DNA of 64,000 nucleotides from Echinicola rosea (lineage in GTDB: Bacteria; Bacteroidota; Bacteroidia; Cytophagales; Cyclobacteriaceae), in NCBI RefSeq assembly GCF_005281475.1, contig NZ_CP040106.1, positions 5,931,001-5,995,000 of the forward strand, given 5' to 3'. The notes beneath the pieces are model-generated. The model had not been told where the DNA came from. It made no database searches and saw only the letters and a list, made by a program, of their open reading frames with translations. Position numbers and translations under genes: made by a program. The number at the start of each line of letters is the position of its first letter. Position 1 is the first letter of the stretch. Below are positions 28,140-37,700 of the stretch, piece after piece.

Positions 28140-28170
28140 AATGGGGCAGCTACAGAAGAACTGCCCCATT
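28140..28170 (-). terminator. Terminator downstream of the sulfatase gene
   Basis: AATGGGGCAG at 28140-28149 (plus-strand sense) pairs with CTGCCCCATT at 28161-28170 around an 11-nt loop. On the minus strand the stem runs into ATTTTAGC, 30 bases after the sulfatase stop. Confidence 0.75.
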
Positions 28171-28200
28171 AAAAAAGTTTAAACTAAAATGGACTTCTCT

Positions 28201-29712
28201 TTAGTTTCTTGGAGAGGTTCCCATTTGTTCCACCACCTTATCGATGGACAGAGAAGATCCTGTCTGTGGAGGAAAATCCTTGAAGGTGGACAAGAACTCA
28301 GCAGCGTAACGCTGTGCCGGCACAAAGAGCCACATGTTCTCACCATACCAACGAACATACATTCTGGAATCCGGGGAAACCTCATACGGATCCGCCCGTA
28401 GGTTTACAATCAGTGGCCAGCTTGGAGACTTTCTGTATGCCTGGGTAATATCTCCTTCCATAATGGTAAAGTGAATTTTCCACATGCCATAGCGAATGGC
28501 ATTTAGATTGGCACCAGCATCAAAATAGAAGATTTCTTTTCGAGGCGACTCTTCTACTTCACCCTTAAAAAACGGCATCATATTGTAGCCATCCAAGTGT
28601 TGCTTAAACGTCTTCCCATTGGCTTGATAGCCATTCAGTACTTTTTCCTTGATATTCGGCTCACCAGCAGCAGCCAAAATAGTAGGCATCATGTCCTCAT
28701 GGCTGAAGATGTCATTGTAAACCGTACCTGGCTCGATCACTCCTGGCCAGCGGATGGCCGTAGGGACACGAAAGCCACCTTCCCAAGTGGTTCCTTTTTC
28801 ACCACGGAAAGGAGTACTGCCACCATCAGGCCAAGTAACTTTCTCTGCACCGTTATCCGTAGAATACATCACGATCGTATTATCAGTAATGCCCAGCTCA
28901 TCCAGTTTATCGAGGATTCTTCCCACAGCCTTGTCATGCTCTACCATGCCGTCAGGATATAGCCCAATACCGGTCACCCCATCGCTTTCCTCTTTCAGGT
29001 GTGTCCAAACGTGCATACGCGTAGCACTCAACCACACAAAGAAAGGCTTGCCGTCTGCATGGGCCTTTTCGATAAACTCAATAGCAGCGTTCTCAAACTC
29101 ATCATCAACGGTTTCCATACGTTGTTTGGTCAAAGGGCCCGTATCTTCGATGCTGCCATCAGCGGTACTGTGGATCACGCCCCTTGGGCCGAATTTCTTT
29201 CTAAACTCAGGATCATCCGGATAGTAATATCCTTCCGGCTCCTCTTCTGCATTCAAGTGATACAGGTTTCCAAAAAACTCGTCAAATCCGTGGTTGGTAG
29301 GCAAGTGTTCATCCTGGTCTCCTAAGTGGTTTTTACCAAATTGGCCCGTAGCATAACCCTGTGGCTTGAGTAGATCGGCAATAGTCGGCTGCGATTCTTG
29401 GATCCCATGGCTATCTCCCGGCATCCCAATCGTGAGCAAACCCGTCCTGAATGGGTGCTGACCAAGAATAAATGCCGCCCTTCCTGCAGTACACGATTGC
29501 TGACCGTACCAGTCCGTAAACACGGCTCCTTCATTGGCTATTCGGTCGATGTTAGGTGTCTTGTACCCCATCATGCCATTGTTATTGAAGCCCACATTGG
29601 ACCAGCCAATGTCATCGCCCCAGATCACCAGGACATTGGGCTTTTCCTGTGCTTCTGCTATTTGCCAGCTACTGGCCGCCAAAAAGCAAGTCACTAAAAT
29701 TTTCTTAAACAT
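28201..29712 (-). CDS. Secreted type I sulfatase (arylsulfatase-like)
   Basis: 503 aa with a signal peptide (AEAQ). Hallmarks are the calcium-binding Asp pair in WGDDIGWSN (Asp33, Asp34), the formylglycine motif Cys74-Thr-Ala-Gly-Arg and a C-terminal sulfatase subdomain. Cys74 must be oxidised to formylglycine by a maturase not encoded in the window. The middle residue differs from the more common CxPSR form. There is no carbohydrate-active or SusCD partner next to it. It probably cleaves a sulfate ester in the periplasm; the substrate is not readable. Confidence 0.88.
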   Translation of the reverse strand: MFKKILVTCFLAASSWQIAEAQEKPNVLVIWGDDIGWSNVGFNNNGMMGYKTPNIDRIANEGAVFTDWYGQQSCTAGRAAFILGQHPFRTGLLTIGMPGDSHGIQESQPTIADLLKPQGYATGQFGKNHLGDQDEHLPTNHGFDEFFGNLYHLNAEEEPEGYYYPDDPEFRKKFGPRGVIHSTADGSIEDTGPLTKQRMETVDDEFENAAIEFIEKAHADGKPFFVWLSATRMHVWTHLKEESDGVTGIGLYPDGMVEHDKAVGRILDKLDELGITDNTIVMYSTDNGAEKVTWPDGGSTPFRGEKGTTWEGGFRVPTAIRWPGVIEPGTVYNDIFSHEDMMPTILAAAGEPNIKEKVLNGYQANGKTFKQHLDGYNMMPFFKGEVEESPRKEIFYFDAGANLNAIRYGMWKIHFTIMEGDITQAYRKSPSWPLIVNLRADPYEVSPDSRMYVRWYGENMWLFVPAQRYAAEFLSTFKDFPPQTGSSLSIDKVVEQMGTSPRN

Positions 29713-30308
29713 ACATCATAGAATTAATTGTAAATAAATAAAGGTTCTGCTTAACATGTTGATTGTGATGAGAAGTTAACCATTATCAATTCTTCGATTG
29801 CGAGAAATCACCAAAGTACTGCCAATATTTACCAATTTTGGCAAAAATTAGCATTTTGGAATTATGACCAAAAGGATTAAAAAACAGTGTTATAATTGTG
29901 CAATAACAATTTACAACCTGGGTTCGACTTATCTTAAGTCTTAAAATTGTAATAGCCGATGTAGGAAAAACACCGTTGTTCCGACAGCAATGCTGCGAAA
30001 CCACTAGTGTTAATTCGACGCTTAAATGACGGGTAAGGCGGTAGCGGATTTTGGACGAGATCAAGGCACAAAAAACACCCCTATCCGTAGCTACGGAAGT
30101 CTTTTTGTAACGCAGGAATAGTTCAAAAGATGCACCGGATTCCACGTAAGTTTAGGCCGGCCTGCCGGCAAAGGCAGGTTTGACTTGACACCAGCATGGA
30201 GTTTTTAAATCTGTAGAGGGCATAGGAAGCCTTCGGGGCTACGCCCGACGTCCTGTTTTTTATTTGTTGTTCTTTTTTTACGGCTTTAAAGCATGATTCA
30301 ACCCGATC
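29713..30308. other. 596-bp intergenic region with repeat copy B
   Basis: No supported gene. The region upstream of the sulfatase includes AACCTGGGTTCGACTTAT (29915-29932), which resembles the left end of the element at 41.45 kb, then repeat copy B. A CCTGCC-GGCAAA-GGCAGG hairpin lies at 30161-30178. The minus-strand frame at 29786-30145 is an artefact of the repeat. Confidence 0.6.
29974..30153 (+). repeat. Intergenic repeat family, copy B (longest)
   Basis: The first 92 bases (29974-30065) match copy A. Bases 30034-30153 match copy C (61861-61979, opposite strand) along 119-120 bases, sharing GATCAAGG or GATCGAGG, an ACAAAAAACAC run, GGAAGTCTTTT and CACGTA. It contains the perfect 12-nt palindrome CCGTAGCTACGG near 30086-30097. 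Copy B therefore bridges the other two and suggests a unit of about 180 bp. Confidence 0.8.
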
Positions 30309-30773
30309 CTACAATACTCCGGGAATCAAACTTCCCAGATGCGAGCCAAACGCCAAGATCAAACAAGAGATCACTGCCCCAATGCTAATGGCTATAAATG
30401 AAGATGCTCGCGGCAACTTAAAAATATAGGCCGCAATGGTTCCCATATATACTCCTGTAAAAGGCAGCGGTATCATCACAAACATCATCAAGCCCCAAAA
30501 GCCATATTTTTGGATCTTATCACCTACACCACTCTTGGCACGGCGCATCAGTTTTACCGACTGGCTTTTGTACATGCGGTATTTCCAAAGACGATTATTA
30601 AAATTGTCAATCAAAAACATCATGATGGGAAATACCAATAAATTGGCAATAAGGCCTACCCCAAGAGCCGTCACTGGGTGGAGGCCATTCAGGACTCCAT
30701 AAGGAATCCCCACCCTGGATTCACCAAAGGGAGATATGCTGAGTAAAAAAGTATGGATTATTATATTAATCAT
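30309..30773 (-). CDS. Small multi-drug export family membrane protein
   Basis: 154 aa with about four hydrophobic segments. The opening LLSISPFGESRVGIPYGVLN, with acidic and arginine residues after the first helix, and the later GFWGLMMFVMIPLPFTGVYM are the pattern of the Sm_multidrug_ex (PF06695) family. Despite the name, transport function is poorly supported in general. It stands alone on the minus strand. Confidence 0.75.
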   Translation of the reverse strand: MINIIIHTFLLSISPFGESRVGIPYGVLNGLHPVTALGVGLIANLLVFPIMMFLIDNFNNRLWKYRMYKSQSVKLMRRAKSGVGDKIQKYGFWGLMMFVMIPLPFTGVYMGTIAAYIFKLPRASSFIAISIGAVISCLILAFGSHLGSLIPGVL

Positions 30774-30899
30774 TTGTCGTTAACGTAAATCGTAAGAAAT
30801 TCTTCACCACTCCTCTATCGTTCCCTGCCATCACTAGTAGGCACTAACAAAATTAGAAGTGGAAATACATGTATTTTGTAGATAAAAGGGTATATAAAC

Positions 30900-31250
30900 T
30901 TAAGAAACGGGAGGAGCCCGTCCAGAAAAATGGGTTACCGTCACCGGCCTCAATGACACTTTTCTTACGGTCTTATAGGTCGTATTAAAAGTTTGCTGTG
31001 CTAATTTGAAATCGACAGACTGCAGGAAAAATGTTTTGCCCGGGTGCTGCTCGTTATCGCCCAAGCTATATTGTTCACCCGCTGCCCTTGTCTGAACATA
31101 ACTTCCTGCAATGACAGCATTATCACCATTTGCTCTCAGGACGGTATTCTTCACTGCTTTGGCCACAGAGACCTCCTCCATTTCCCCCATGAAAATGGTG
31201 AATGCCACTAGGCAAAATAGAAAGAAAACGATCTTGGAGCATTTATTCAT
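30900..31250 (-). CDS. Hypothetical small exported protein
   Basis: 116 aa, family not recognised. The first 24 residues are hydrophobic (KIVFFLFCLVAFTIFMGEM), acting as signal peptide or anchor; the rest is polar, with no cysteine outside the leader and a basic C-terminal half (TVRKVSLRPVTVTHF). The leader plus codon pattern supports a real gene, but no neighbour gives a functional clue. Confidence 0.5.
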   Translation of the reverse strand: MNKCSKIVFFLFCLVAFTIFMGEMEEVSVAKAVKNTVLRANGDNAVIAGSYVQTRAAGEQYSLGDNEQHPGKTFFLQSVDFKLAQQTFNTTYKTVRKVSLRPVTVTHFSGRAPPVS

Positions 31251-31393
31251 TGCCGCGAATGTAGGGAATTTTTAACCGAATTTGACATAAAAGTCAAAAA
31301 CCATATACGGAAAAAGTTATTTCAAGTTTGATGCCAAAAGAAAAAAAACACGACACCATGACCACTTTTTATTTAGCAACCTTCCAAAAAAGC

Positions 31394-31433
31394 AAAACCA
31401 TTCGGTATTACAATAGATTTACCGAATGGTTTT
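31394..31433 (-). terminator. Terminator downstream of aminopeptidase P
   Basis: A 14-bp stem (AAAACCATTCGGTA at 31394-31407 with its complement at 31420-31433) and 12-nt loop. On the minus strand the stem runs into TTTTGCTTTTTT, 22 bases after the aminopeptidase stop. Confidence 0.85.
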
Positions 31434-31455
31434 GAAGTTATAATTTGCGCTTGTT

Positions 31456-32835
31456 TTAGGACAATGCTTCCTTGCGAACGTTTTCCACTTCATCTGGCGC
31501 TATAGGCAGTGGAGTACCGAGTAGGTCTGCACCTTTGTCAGTGATCACCAAATCCTCCTCGACACGGATTCCTCCAAAGTCACGGTAAGTATCCAGTTTA
31601 TCGTAATGGATAAAATCTTTAAACTTACCCTCAGCCTTGTACATATCAATGAGTTCAGGAATGATATAAATCCCCGGCTCTACCGTAATGACATTGCCAG
31701 TTTCAAGTTCTTTTCCTAACCGAAGTGATTTCAGGCCAAATTCCGTGGATTTTTTAAGCGATGCTGTATAGCCTACATATTGCTCGCCTAAGTTTTCCAT
31801 ATCGTGAACATCCAGTCCCATCATATGGCCCAAACCGCACTGGAAGAACATGGTATGCGCACCAGCAGCCACTGCATCCTTTGCATTTCCCTTCATTAGG
31901 CCGGCACCTTTGAGGCCTTCCACCAACGTTTCTGCAGCCAGCAAATGAACATCTAGAAAACGCTTGCCCGGACGAAGGGATTCCACTGCTGCGCGGTGTG
32001 CATTATACACGATTTCGTATAGCTCCCTTTGTCGTGCATCAAACTTAGCACTTACTGGAAAGGTCCTGGTCATATCGCCCGCGTAAAACTCGGTGGATTC
32101 TGCTCCAGAGTCAAACAACATGATATCTCCTTCCTTCAGCGTATTCCCATAATAATGATTGTGCAAGGTCTGCCCATTGATCGTCGCAATCGGAGGAAAT
32201 GCAAGCGAGGCATTATACGACCTGGCCACGCTCGTAGCCACGGCTACCAATTCATATTCCTTCATTCCAGCCCTAGCCGCTTTCATCACTGCAAGATGAA
32301 CGGCAGAAGTCCTGCTCACGGCTTCATCCATTTCGGCCAGCTCCTCTGATGACTTGATATTTCGCTGATTGGCCACTGCCTGAATAAACTTCTCTGAAGG
32401 CATGCCTTCTATCTCCTCTACGGTTTTGCCCAGCAATTCGCGAAGCTTCAGTACATGTTCTCCCCTGTATGGAGGAAGAATATGACAATCTCCTTTGATA
32501 ATATCAGACAACTTTTTCAATGACGCGGTATTCTCCACCCCCACTTGTTCGCCCAGTTCGGCGACAGTAGGTTGAGGTCCAGTCCATACGATATCGTCTA
32601 TTTCGTAATCGTTTCCAAAAATATAGTCTTTACCGCCATCACAATCAATCACGCCAACGAGGCCAGGCAGCGAAATCCCAAAATAATAGAGAAAGGTACT
32701 GTCCTGTCTGTACGGGTACCAATTGTGTTTGAAATTGACACTGGCTTCATCGTTCCCTAAAAACAACAACTGGCCACTGCCCATTTTAGCTCTAAGCTTG
32801 GCCCTTCTTTCTATATAAATCTCTTTATTGAACAT
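31456..32835 (-). CDS. Aminopeptidase P family (Xaa-Pro) metallopeptidase
   Basis: 459 aa from the ATG at 32835; the frame is open to 32892, but the MFNKEIYIERRAKL start is standard for the family. An N-terminal creatinase-like domain (about 1-170) precedes the pita-bread catalytic domain. The five metal ligands are present: Asp in LFDSGAE and in AGDMTRTF, His in CGLGHMMGLDVHD, Glu in VEPGIYI and Glu in RVEEDLVIT. It should remove N-terminal residues preceding proline, using two metal ions, in the cytoplasm. Confidence 0.92.
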   Translation of the reverse strand: MFNKEIYIERRAKLRAKMGSGQLLFLGNDEASVNFKHNWYPYRQDSTFLYYFGISLPGLVGVIDCDGGKDYIFGNDYEIDDIVWTGPQPTVAELGEQVGVENTASLKKLSDIIKGDCHILPPYRGEHVLKLRELLGKTVEEIEGMPSEKFIQAVANQRNIKSSEELAEMDEAVSRTSAVHLAVMKAARAGMKEYELVAVATSVARSYNASLAFPPIATINGQTLHNHYYGNTLKEGDIMLFDSGAESTEFYAGDMTRTFPVSAKFDARQRELYEIVYNAHRAAVESLRPGKRFLDVHLLAAETLVEGLKGAGLMKGNAKDAVAAGAHTMFFQCGLGHMMGLDVHDMENLGEQYVGYTASLKKSTEFGLKSLRLGKELETGNVITVEPGIYIIPELIDMYKAEGKFKDFIHYDKLDTYRDFGGIRVEEDLVITDKGADLLGTPLPIAPDEVENVRKEALS

Positions 32836-33002
32836 TATAAGTGGGTCGTTTAAAATAAGTAAACCACAAATGTCCGAAAGTATTTTGGGCAAACAAAGAA
32901 AGATCCTTGATATTGGTGACTAGCCCGTAAGGCTCCGCATTGGCTCATGGATTATTTGACAGCCAGATGGAGGATGGCCTGGCAGTTTGCTTTGCCATGA
33001 AA

Positions 33003-34208
33003 TTAAAATGAGAAGTCATACTGCACCCTCACTCGCCAATCATTTGCTTCCCGGTTTTGGGACATTTGGTCAAAATCAAAATAAGACACGTCAGCAGTTA
33101 GCTTATTGAGGTGGCCATTAAAGAAACAATTAAACGCCAAGGTGTATTCTTCTTCGCTGTTGTTTGGCAGGCTAAGTTCCGGTTGATAATGGGCATACCT
33201 GGAAGCCACTTCAAATAAGGGCTTGCCCGCAGCGGCATCTTGATGATTTAAAATATAGCCACCTTGCACATAGAAACCAGACAAATGTCCAGCTTCAGGT
33301 CCATAATTGTCATTTATCCGCTTTCTGTGATACTCGCTTTGCCAGCTAAATGATTTATACTGAAAGGCAGTTTCCACTACCCACTGGTCCACCTGATACT
33401 GGCCAGGGGCTCCACCTTGATAGCCTATCAATTCCCCTCCACCGCTGGATGAAAAACGGGTATATGGGCTGGTATTGGTAGCTCCCGCAAGGGCTATTGA
33501 AGCCTGGGGCAATACTTGGTGCTTTAGGTCGGAGCCGGAAATGGCTACCCCATCGCCAAGGAAATTCCAAAATACCTTCCCGACGTACATGAGCTTTTTA
33601 TCATCATTTTCCCTTGCTTCCCGACCCATACCTGTCAGTATCGAAAAGTGGTAATTGAAGTCAGCCAATCCCCCTTCATCTATCCTTCCGTACACTGAAA
33701 CACCCTGCTGGCGATCGATGGTAAAAGGCCTATTGATAAGGGAACGCTCCAGCATTTGCTGTTTCCCACTGCTGATGGATCGCTCACGAGTATACTCTAC
33801 TTTCCATTGGCCTGCCTTAAAACTTAACCACGGCCATTTCTCGACCATTACCCTGAAGTCCAAAAGCCTGCTGGCACCAAGCTCATATTCAAAGTAATAT
33901 TTTAACCAAGGCTGGTATGCATGCCCTCCTACTTTTAGCCTGGCCCGATTGATCTTGAACACATGTTGGTCTGGTGCATGATAATCATCAAAATTCAACG
34001 GGTCCTGATCAGAAGAATAGGCATACCGAAATTGCAACCTACCGGCAATTTGAAGTTGAAATTTATTTCCCGGAGTGGTAAATTGGAATCCCTTAGAAGT
34101 GTGCCTGATATCCACACTTGCCGAATCTGTTGATGCGGTCTGGGCATGGGTAGTCACAGCAAACGACAGCCACACACAGACAGCAACACACAGTTTGCCC
34201 ATGTCCAT
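33003..34208 (-). CDS. OprP/OprO-like outer-membrane porin
   Basis: 401 aa with a signal peptide (THAQ). The body is a series of amphipathic beta strands, beginning with FQLQIAGRLQFRYAYSSD and including FKINRARLKVGGHAYQPWLK and the charged loop YTRERSISSGKQQMLERSLI, typical of phosphate-selective porins O and P. It ends in a terminal aromatic strand (VQYDFSF). It is a probable anion porin. No phosphate transport genes lie next to it, so phosphate specificity is not assured. Confidence 0.82.
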   Translation of the reverse strand: MDMGKLCVAVCVWLSFAVTTHAQTASTDSASVDIRHTSKGFQFTTPGNKFQLQIAGRLQFRYAYSSDQDPLNFDDYHAPDQHVFKINRARLKVGGHAYQPWLKYYFEYELGASRLLDFRVMVEKWPWLSFKAGQWKVEYTRERSISSGKQQMLERSLINRPFTIDRQQGVSVYGRIDEGGLADFNYHFSILTGMGREARENDDKKLMYVGKVFWNFLGDGVAISGSDLKHQVLPQASIALAGATNTSPYTRFSSSGGGELIGYQGGAPGQYQVDQWVVETAFQYKSFSWQSEYHRKRINDNYGPEAGHLSGFYVQGGYILNHQDAAAGKPLFEVASRYAHYQPELSLPNNSEEEYTLAFNCFFNGHLNKLTADVSYFDFDQMSQNREANDWRVRVQYDFSF

Positions 34209-34687
34209 AAAGCGGTTTTATTTTTTTTGTAAATTTAAGTATTTGGAACATTTAAATCGATCCGGCTCCTTGCATTTCCAGATCAAATAAATGTTAAGCT
34301 TTCCGTGAAGGCCTTTCACTGAAATCGGCTGCAAAATTAACGGTTCGTCGAATAGCCTGCACAAAAGCAATATTACCTTTTTGTTAATATTGGTATAATC
34401 AAGATAACATATAAGTAACCGTTTTCAAAGGATCACCCCGCTGGCACGGTTTTTACATCCCTTCAAGCATAAAAAAAAGAAAACTATTGACTGATCTACC
34501 CCTGCCTTCGTTTCGGTAAGCCAAATGCCAGACGATCCATACCCACATACTGATGGCAGATCAAGCGATACCACCAAAACCCTACCGCTATCATCTATTA
34601 CTAACGGTATTGCTGCTGAGTTTCACCTTTTTTTTTATCTTTGTCATGTGAAAAACAAAACCATTTCCTTAACAAAATCTACACAAC
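34209..34687. other. Divergent intergenic region (porin/prs)
   Basis: Holds the promoters of the porin and prs genes and no gene. TATCTTTG at 34636-34643 fits the Bacteroidota -7 element TAnnTTTG and would give a 5' leader of about 40 bases for prs. A TTG at 34610-34612 lies 23 bases upstream of it, longer than the usual 19-21 spacing, so the -33 assignment is weak. Confidence 0.4.
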
Positions 34688-35617
34688 ATGCCCGAGGTTA
34701 AACTCTTTGCCGGAACCAACACAAAAAAACTGGCAGATTCCATTGCAGGAAATTACGGACAAGAATTAGGAGCCATGACCCTCTCCAAATTCAGCGATGG
34801 GGAAATGTCTCCCAGCTTTGACGAGTCCGTCAGGGGATGCCACGTGTTTTTGATTCAGTCCACCAATCCAAATGCGGACAATCTTCTAGAGCTTTGCCTC
34901 ATGATCGATGCCGCCAAAAGAGCAAGTGCCTATAAGGTCTGTGCCGTAGTACCCTATTATGGATATGCCCGCCAGGACCGAAAAGACCGTCCTCGTGTAT
35001 CCATAGCAGCCAAGCTAATAGCCAACATGATCATGTCTGCCGGTGCCGACAGAATCATGACCTGTGACTTACATGCTGGACAAATCCAAGGTTTTTTTGA
35101 TATTCCTTTGGATCATTTGAATGGTTCCGCTATCTTTGTGCCCTATTTGAAAAGCCTGGATTTGGGCGACAACCTGATTTTTGCTTCCCCGGACGTCGGA
35201 GGAGTAAGCAGGGCAAGGGCTTACGCCAAGCATTTCGAAGTGGATATGGTGGTCTGCGACAAACATCGTAAGCGTGCCAACGAAGTGGCTTCCATGCAAG
35301 TGATCGGCGACGTAGAAGGGAAAGATGTAGTTTTGGTCGATGATTTGGTGGATACTGCAGGCACCATGTGCAAGGCCGCAGAAATACTCCTTGACAAAGG
35401 AGCCAATTCTGTCAGGGCGATCGCAACACACGGCGTCTTGTCTGGAAAGGCATATGAGAATATTGAAAATTCCAAATTGTCAGAACTGGTCATCACCGAT
35501 ACCATTCCGATCAAAAAAGAGTCTTCAAAGATCAAAGTCCTTACCGTAGCAGAGTTGTTCGCCAAGGCCATCCATGCAGTGACCGGAAATGATTCGATCA
35601 GTGCTTTATTTGTATAG
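34688..35617 (+). CDS. prs: Ribose-phosphate pyrophosphokinase
   Basis: 309 aa, the usual length. It makes PRPP from ribose 5-phosphate and ATP for nucleotide, His and Trp synthesis in the cytoplasm. The catalytic loop YGYARQDRKDRPRVSIAAKL and the PRPP-binding loop VVLVDDLVDTAGTM are intact, as are the metal-binding CDLHAGQIQGFF residues. It is followed 37 bases later by rplY, a common pairing in Bacteroidota. Confidence 0.96.
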   Translation: MPEVKLFAGTNTKKLADSIAGNYGQELGAMTLSKFSDGEMSPSFDESVRGCHVFLIQSTNPNADNLLELCLMIDAAKRASAYKVCAVVPYYGYARQDRKDRPRVSIAAKLIANMIMSAGADRIMTCDLHAGQIQGFFDIPLDHLNGSAIFVPYLKSLDLGDNLIFASPDVGGVSRARAYAKHFEVDMVVCDKHRKRANEVASMQVIGDVEGKDVVLVDDLVDTAGTMCKAAEILLDKGANSVRAIATHGVLSGKAYENIENSKLSELVITDTIPIKKESSKIKVLTVAELFAKAIHAVTGNDSISALFV

Positions 35618-35654
35618 CAATTCTTATTTATCACATATTTAATATATTAAAACT

Positions 35655-36245
35655 ATGAAATCGTTAGAGATTATAGGGTTTAAAAGAGCAAATCTCGACA
35701 GTCCTTCCATTTCGGAAATCCGAGAAGAAGGAAATGTACCTTGCGTGGTTTACGGACCAGGGATCAAAGAACAAATTCACTTCTATGCTCCAGCTATCCT
35801 GTTCAGACCACTGCTTTTCACTCCTGAAGTGCACATGGTAGAATTGAACATTGAAGGCACCAAAATCAAAACCATCCTTCGTGAGACGCAATTCCACCCT
35901 GTAAGTGACGTACTTCTTCATGCTGACTTCTTGGCTTACAGTGACAAGAAGCCTATCACAATGGACATTCCTGTGGACATCAAAGGCTCTGCTCCTGGTA
36001 TCCTAAAAGGTGGTAAACTGGAAATGAAAACCAGATCACTTACCGTTAAAGGCCTTGCCAAAGACCTTCCTGACAGCATCCCTGTTTACATTTCTAACCT
36101 TGAACTAGGAAAGTCTGTAAAAGTTCACGAAGTAAAAGCAGAAGGTTATGAAATCATGACCAACCCTAGTGTATCTATCGCTACCATTGGTATTCCAAGA
36201 GCACTTAGAGGTAAGAAAAATGCTGAAGAAGAGGAAGAAGCATAA
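35655..36245 (+). CDS. rplY: Ribosomal protein bL25 (long Ctc form)
   Basis: 196 aa, two domains. The N-terminal L25 domain binds 5S rRNA (EIREEGNVPCVVYGPGIKEQ; TILRETQFHPVSDVLLHADF), and the C-terminal TL5/Ctc beta domain (PVDIKGSAPGILKGGKLEMK) is followed by an acidic tail (KNAEEEEEA). It lies between prs and pth and is closed by a terminator at 36276. Confidence 0.95.
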   Translation: MKSLEIIGFKRANLDSPSISEIREEGNVPCVVYGPGIKEQIHFYAPAILFRPLLFTPEVHMVELNIEGTKIKTILRETQFHPVSDVLLHADFLAYSDKKPITMDIPVDIKGSAPGILKGGKLEMKTRSLTVKGLAKDLPDSIPVYISNLELGKSVKVHEVKAEGYEIMTNPSVSIATIGIPRALRGKKNAEEEEEA

Positions 36246-36275
36246 GCCATTCCCGCTTCTAAAAGATAAATACCC

Positions 36276-36312
36276 AATCCTGTCAACATCCACATGTTGG
36301 CAGGATTTTTAT
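36276..36312 (+). terminator. Terminator between rplY and pth
   Basis: AATCCTGTCAACA (36276-36288) pairs with TGTTGGCAGGATT (36295-36307) through a 13-bp stem with one G-T pair and a 6-nt loop, followed by a T-rich run. It separates prs-rplY from pth, so pth probably needs readthrough or its own promoter. Confidence 0.85.
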
Positions 36313-36341
36313 TTTCGCTGAATGCCTAACGTAAAGACACC

Positions 36342-36902
36342 ATGAAGTACCTTATCATTGGACTTGGGAACATCGGCCCAGAATATGAACTCACCCGGCA
36401 TAACATTGGATTTTTGACATTGGACAGGTTTGCAGATCAAGAAAATGCACCTTGGAAAAGCAACCGCCTTGCCTTTACCTCAACGGTCAAATACAAAGGA
36501 CGGACGCTCCACCTCATCAAACCGACTACTTATATGAACCTTAGTGGCAAAGCGATGAACTACTGGATGAAAGAGCTTAAGGTCCCCAAAGAAAACACGC
36601 TGGTGATCGTCGATGATGTCGCCCTGCCCTTTGGCAAGCTCCGACTAAGGGCCAAAGGATCCTCAGCAGGCCATAATGGACTAAAAAACATCGAAGCCAT
36701 GACAGGTGGTCAAAATTATCCCAGGCTACGTTTTGGTATCGGCGATGATTTCCCAAAAGGAAAGCAAATAGACTATGTCCTGGGCAATTGGAGCCAACAG
36801 GAAATTGACGAGCTGCCCCTGTTTATGGACAAATCGATAGAAATCATCAAAGGGTTTTGCACCATTGGGATCAATATGACCATGAGCCAGTTTAATGATT
36901 AG
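36342..36902 (+). CDS. pth: Peptidyl-tRNA hydrolase
   Basis: 186 aa, full length. It releases tRNA from prematurely dropped peptidyl-tRNA in the cytoplasm. Catalytic residues are visible: Asn in GLGNIGPEY, His20 in TRHNIGF, Asp in [20 protein letters not shown] and Asn in [10 protein letters not shown]. It is encoded directly after the rplY terminator and before the thiamine-binding-fold gene. Confidence 0.95.
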   Translation: MKYLIIGLGNIGPEYELTRHNIGFLTLDRFADQENAPWKSNRLAFTSTVKYKGRTLHLIKPTTYMNLSGKAMNYWMKELKVPKENTLVIVDDVALPFGKLRLRAKGSSAGHNGLKNIEAMTGGQNYPRLRFGIGDDFPKGKQIDYVLGNWSQQEIDELPLFMDKSIEIIKGFCTIGINMTMSQFND

Positions 36903-37021
36903 CTTCCTTGCTTATAGTTCGCAGCCACTAGTCAACGACATCATTTCTTTGGGTCGTAAAAAGCACTCCCTAAAAATGCTCCAACAATCCAATCCTAAAA
37001 CCTTCTAAACTCTCCCACACC

Positions 37022-37315
37022 ATGAAAAGCATCAATTTAGGCCTCCAAATCGTCCCAAAAAGTACTGTATTGGACACCTATAGCCTAGTGGACAAAGCCA
37101 TTGAAGTCATTCAGTCCTCAGGTGTAAAATATGAAGTCACTCCGTTTGAGACAGTAATGGAAGGACCGGAAGACCTTCTGATGGAAATATGCCGAAAAGC
37201 TCAGCAAGCGGTCTTGGATGCCGGAGCTGAAGAAATACTAGTGTACTACCGAATGCAAATCCGAAAATCCGGTGATGTCACCATGGGCGAAAAAACCGAT
37301 AAACATCGCCAGTAA
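37022..37315 (+). CDS. MTH1187/YkoF-like thiamine-binding-fold protein
   Basis: 97 aa. The pattern (INLGLQIVPKSTVLDTYSLV; YEVTPFETVMEGPEDLLMEI) fits the small ferredoxin-like MTH1187/YqgV family (PF01910). Members may bind thiamine or act as allosteric sensors. No thiamine gene or TPP riboswitch is present here, so the role is open. Confidence 0.8.
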   Translation: MKSINLGLQIVPKSTVLDTYSLVDKAIEVIQSSGVKYEVTPFETVMEGPEDLLMEICRKAQQAVLDAGAEEILVYYRMQIRKSGDVTMGEKTDKHRQ

Positions 37316-37700
37316 CCCCTCTGACATTCTCCAAGACAGGCTGTCCCCCAACGAAATACCATCGTACTTCACCTCTTATTAGCGGTACCCTCCCACCAAC
37401 ATATCCCTGATACGCCGACAAACAGCATCGACAAAGCACTTTCGAGCCGAATATTTTTTCACTATTATTTGTTTTTTTTACTACTAACAAAATAATATTT
37501 ACCATAAATCCATTTTTGCGTACATATGCGTAGGTAGCAAAAAGGGGCGTGGCACTAAAGTTGATATATTTGACCCAAAATTATATCGAAAAACACGCAT
37601 ACCTGTACCCGGCCGACCAGTTGTGTTCATGTGAAAAGAAACAACCTTCTTTTCAGTACAAACCAATTTCTTTAGACATTATACTAATCACTTCGAGATT
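37316..37700. other. Intergenic region before the envelope-protein pair
   Basis: No gene seen. TATATTTG at 37565-37572 fits the TAnnTTTG -7 element, but no TTG is placed correctly upstream. Use of this site would leave a 5' leader of about 120 bases for the gene at 37701. Confidence 0.35.

Noticed and set aside
29915..29945. GGTTCGACTT segment resembling a tRNA T-loop
   Set aside because: No acceptor stem or anticodon arm can be formed around it; it matches the left end of the element at 41.45 kb instead.
36903..37021. TPP riboswitch before the thiamine-binding-fold gene
   Set aside because: The 119-base gap shows no THI-box-like conserved segments.
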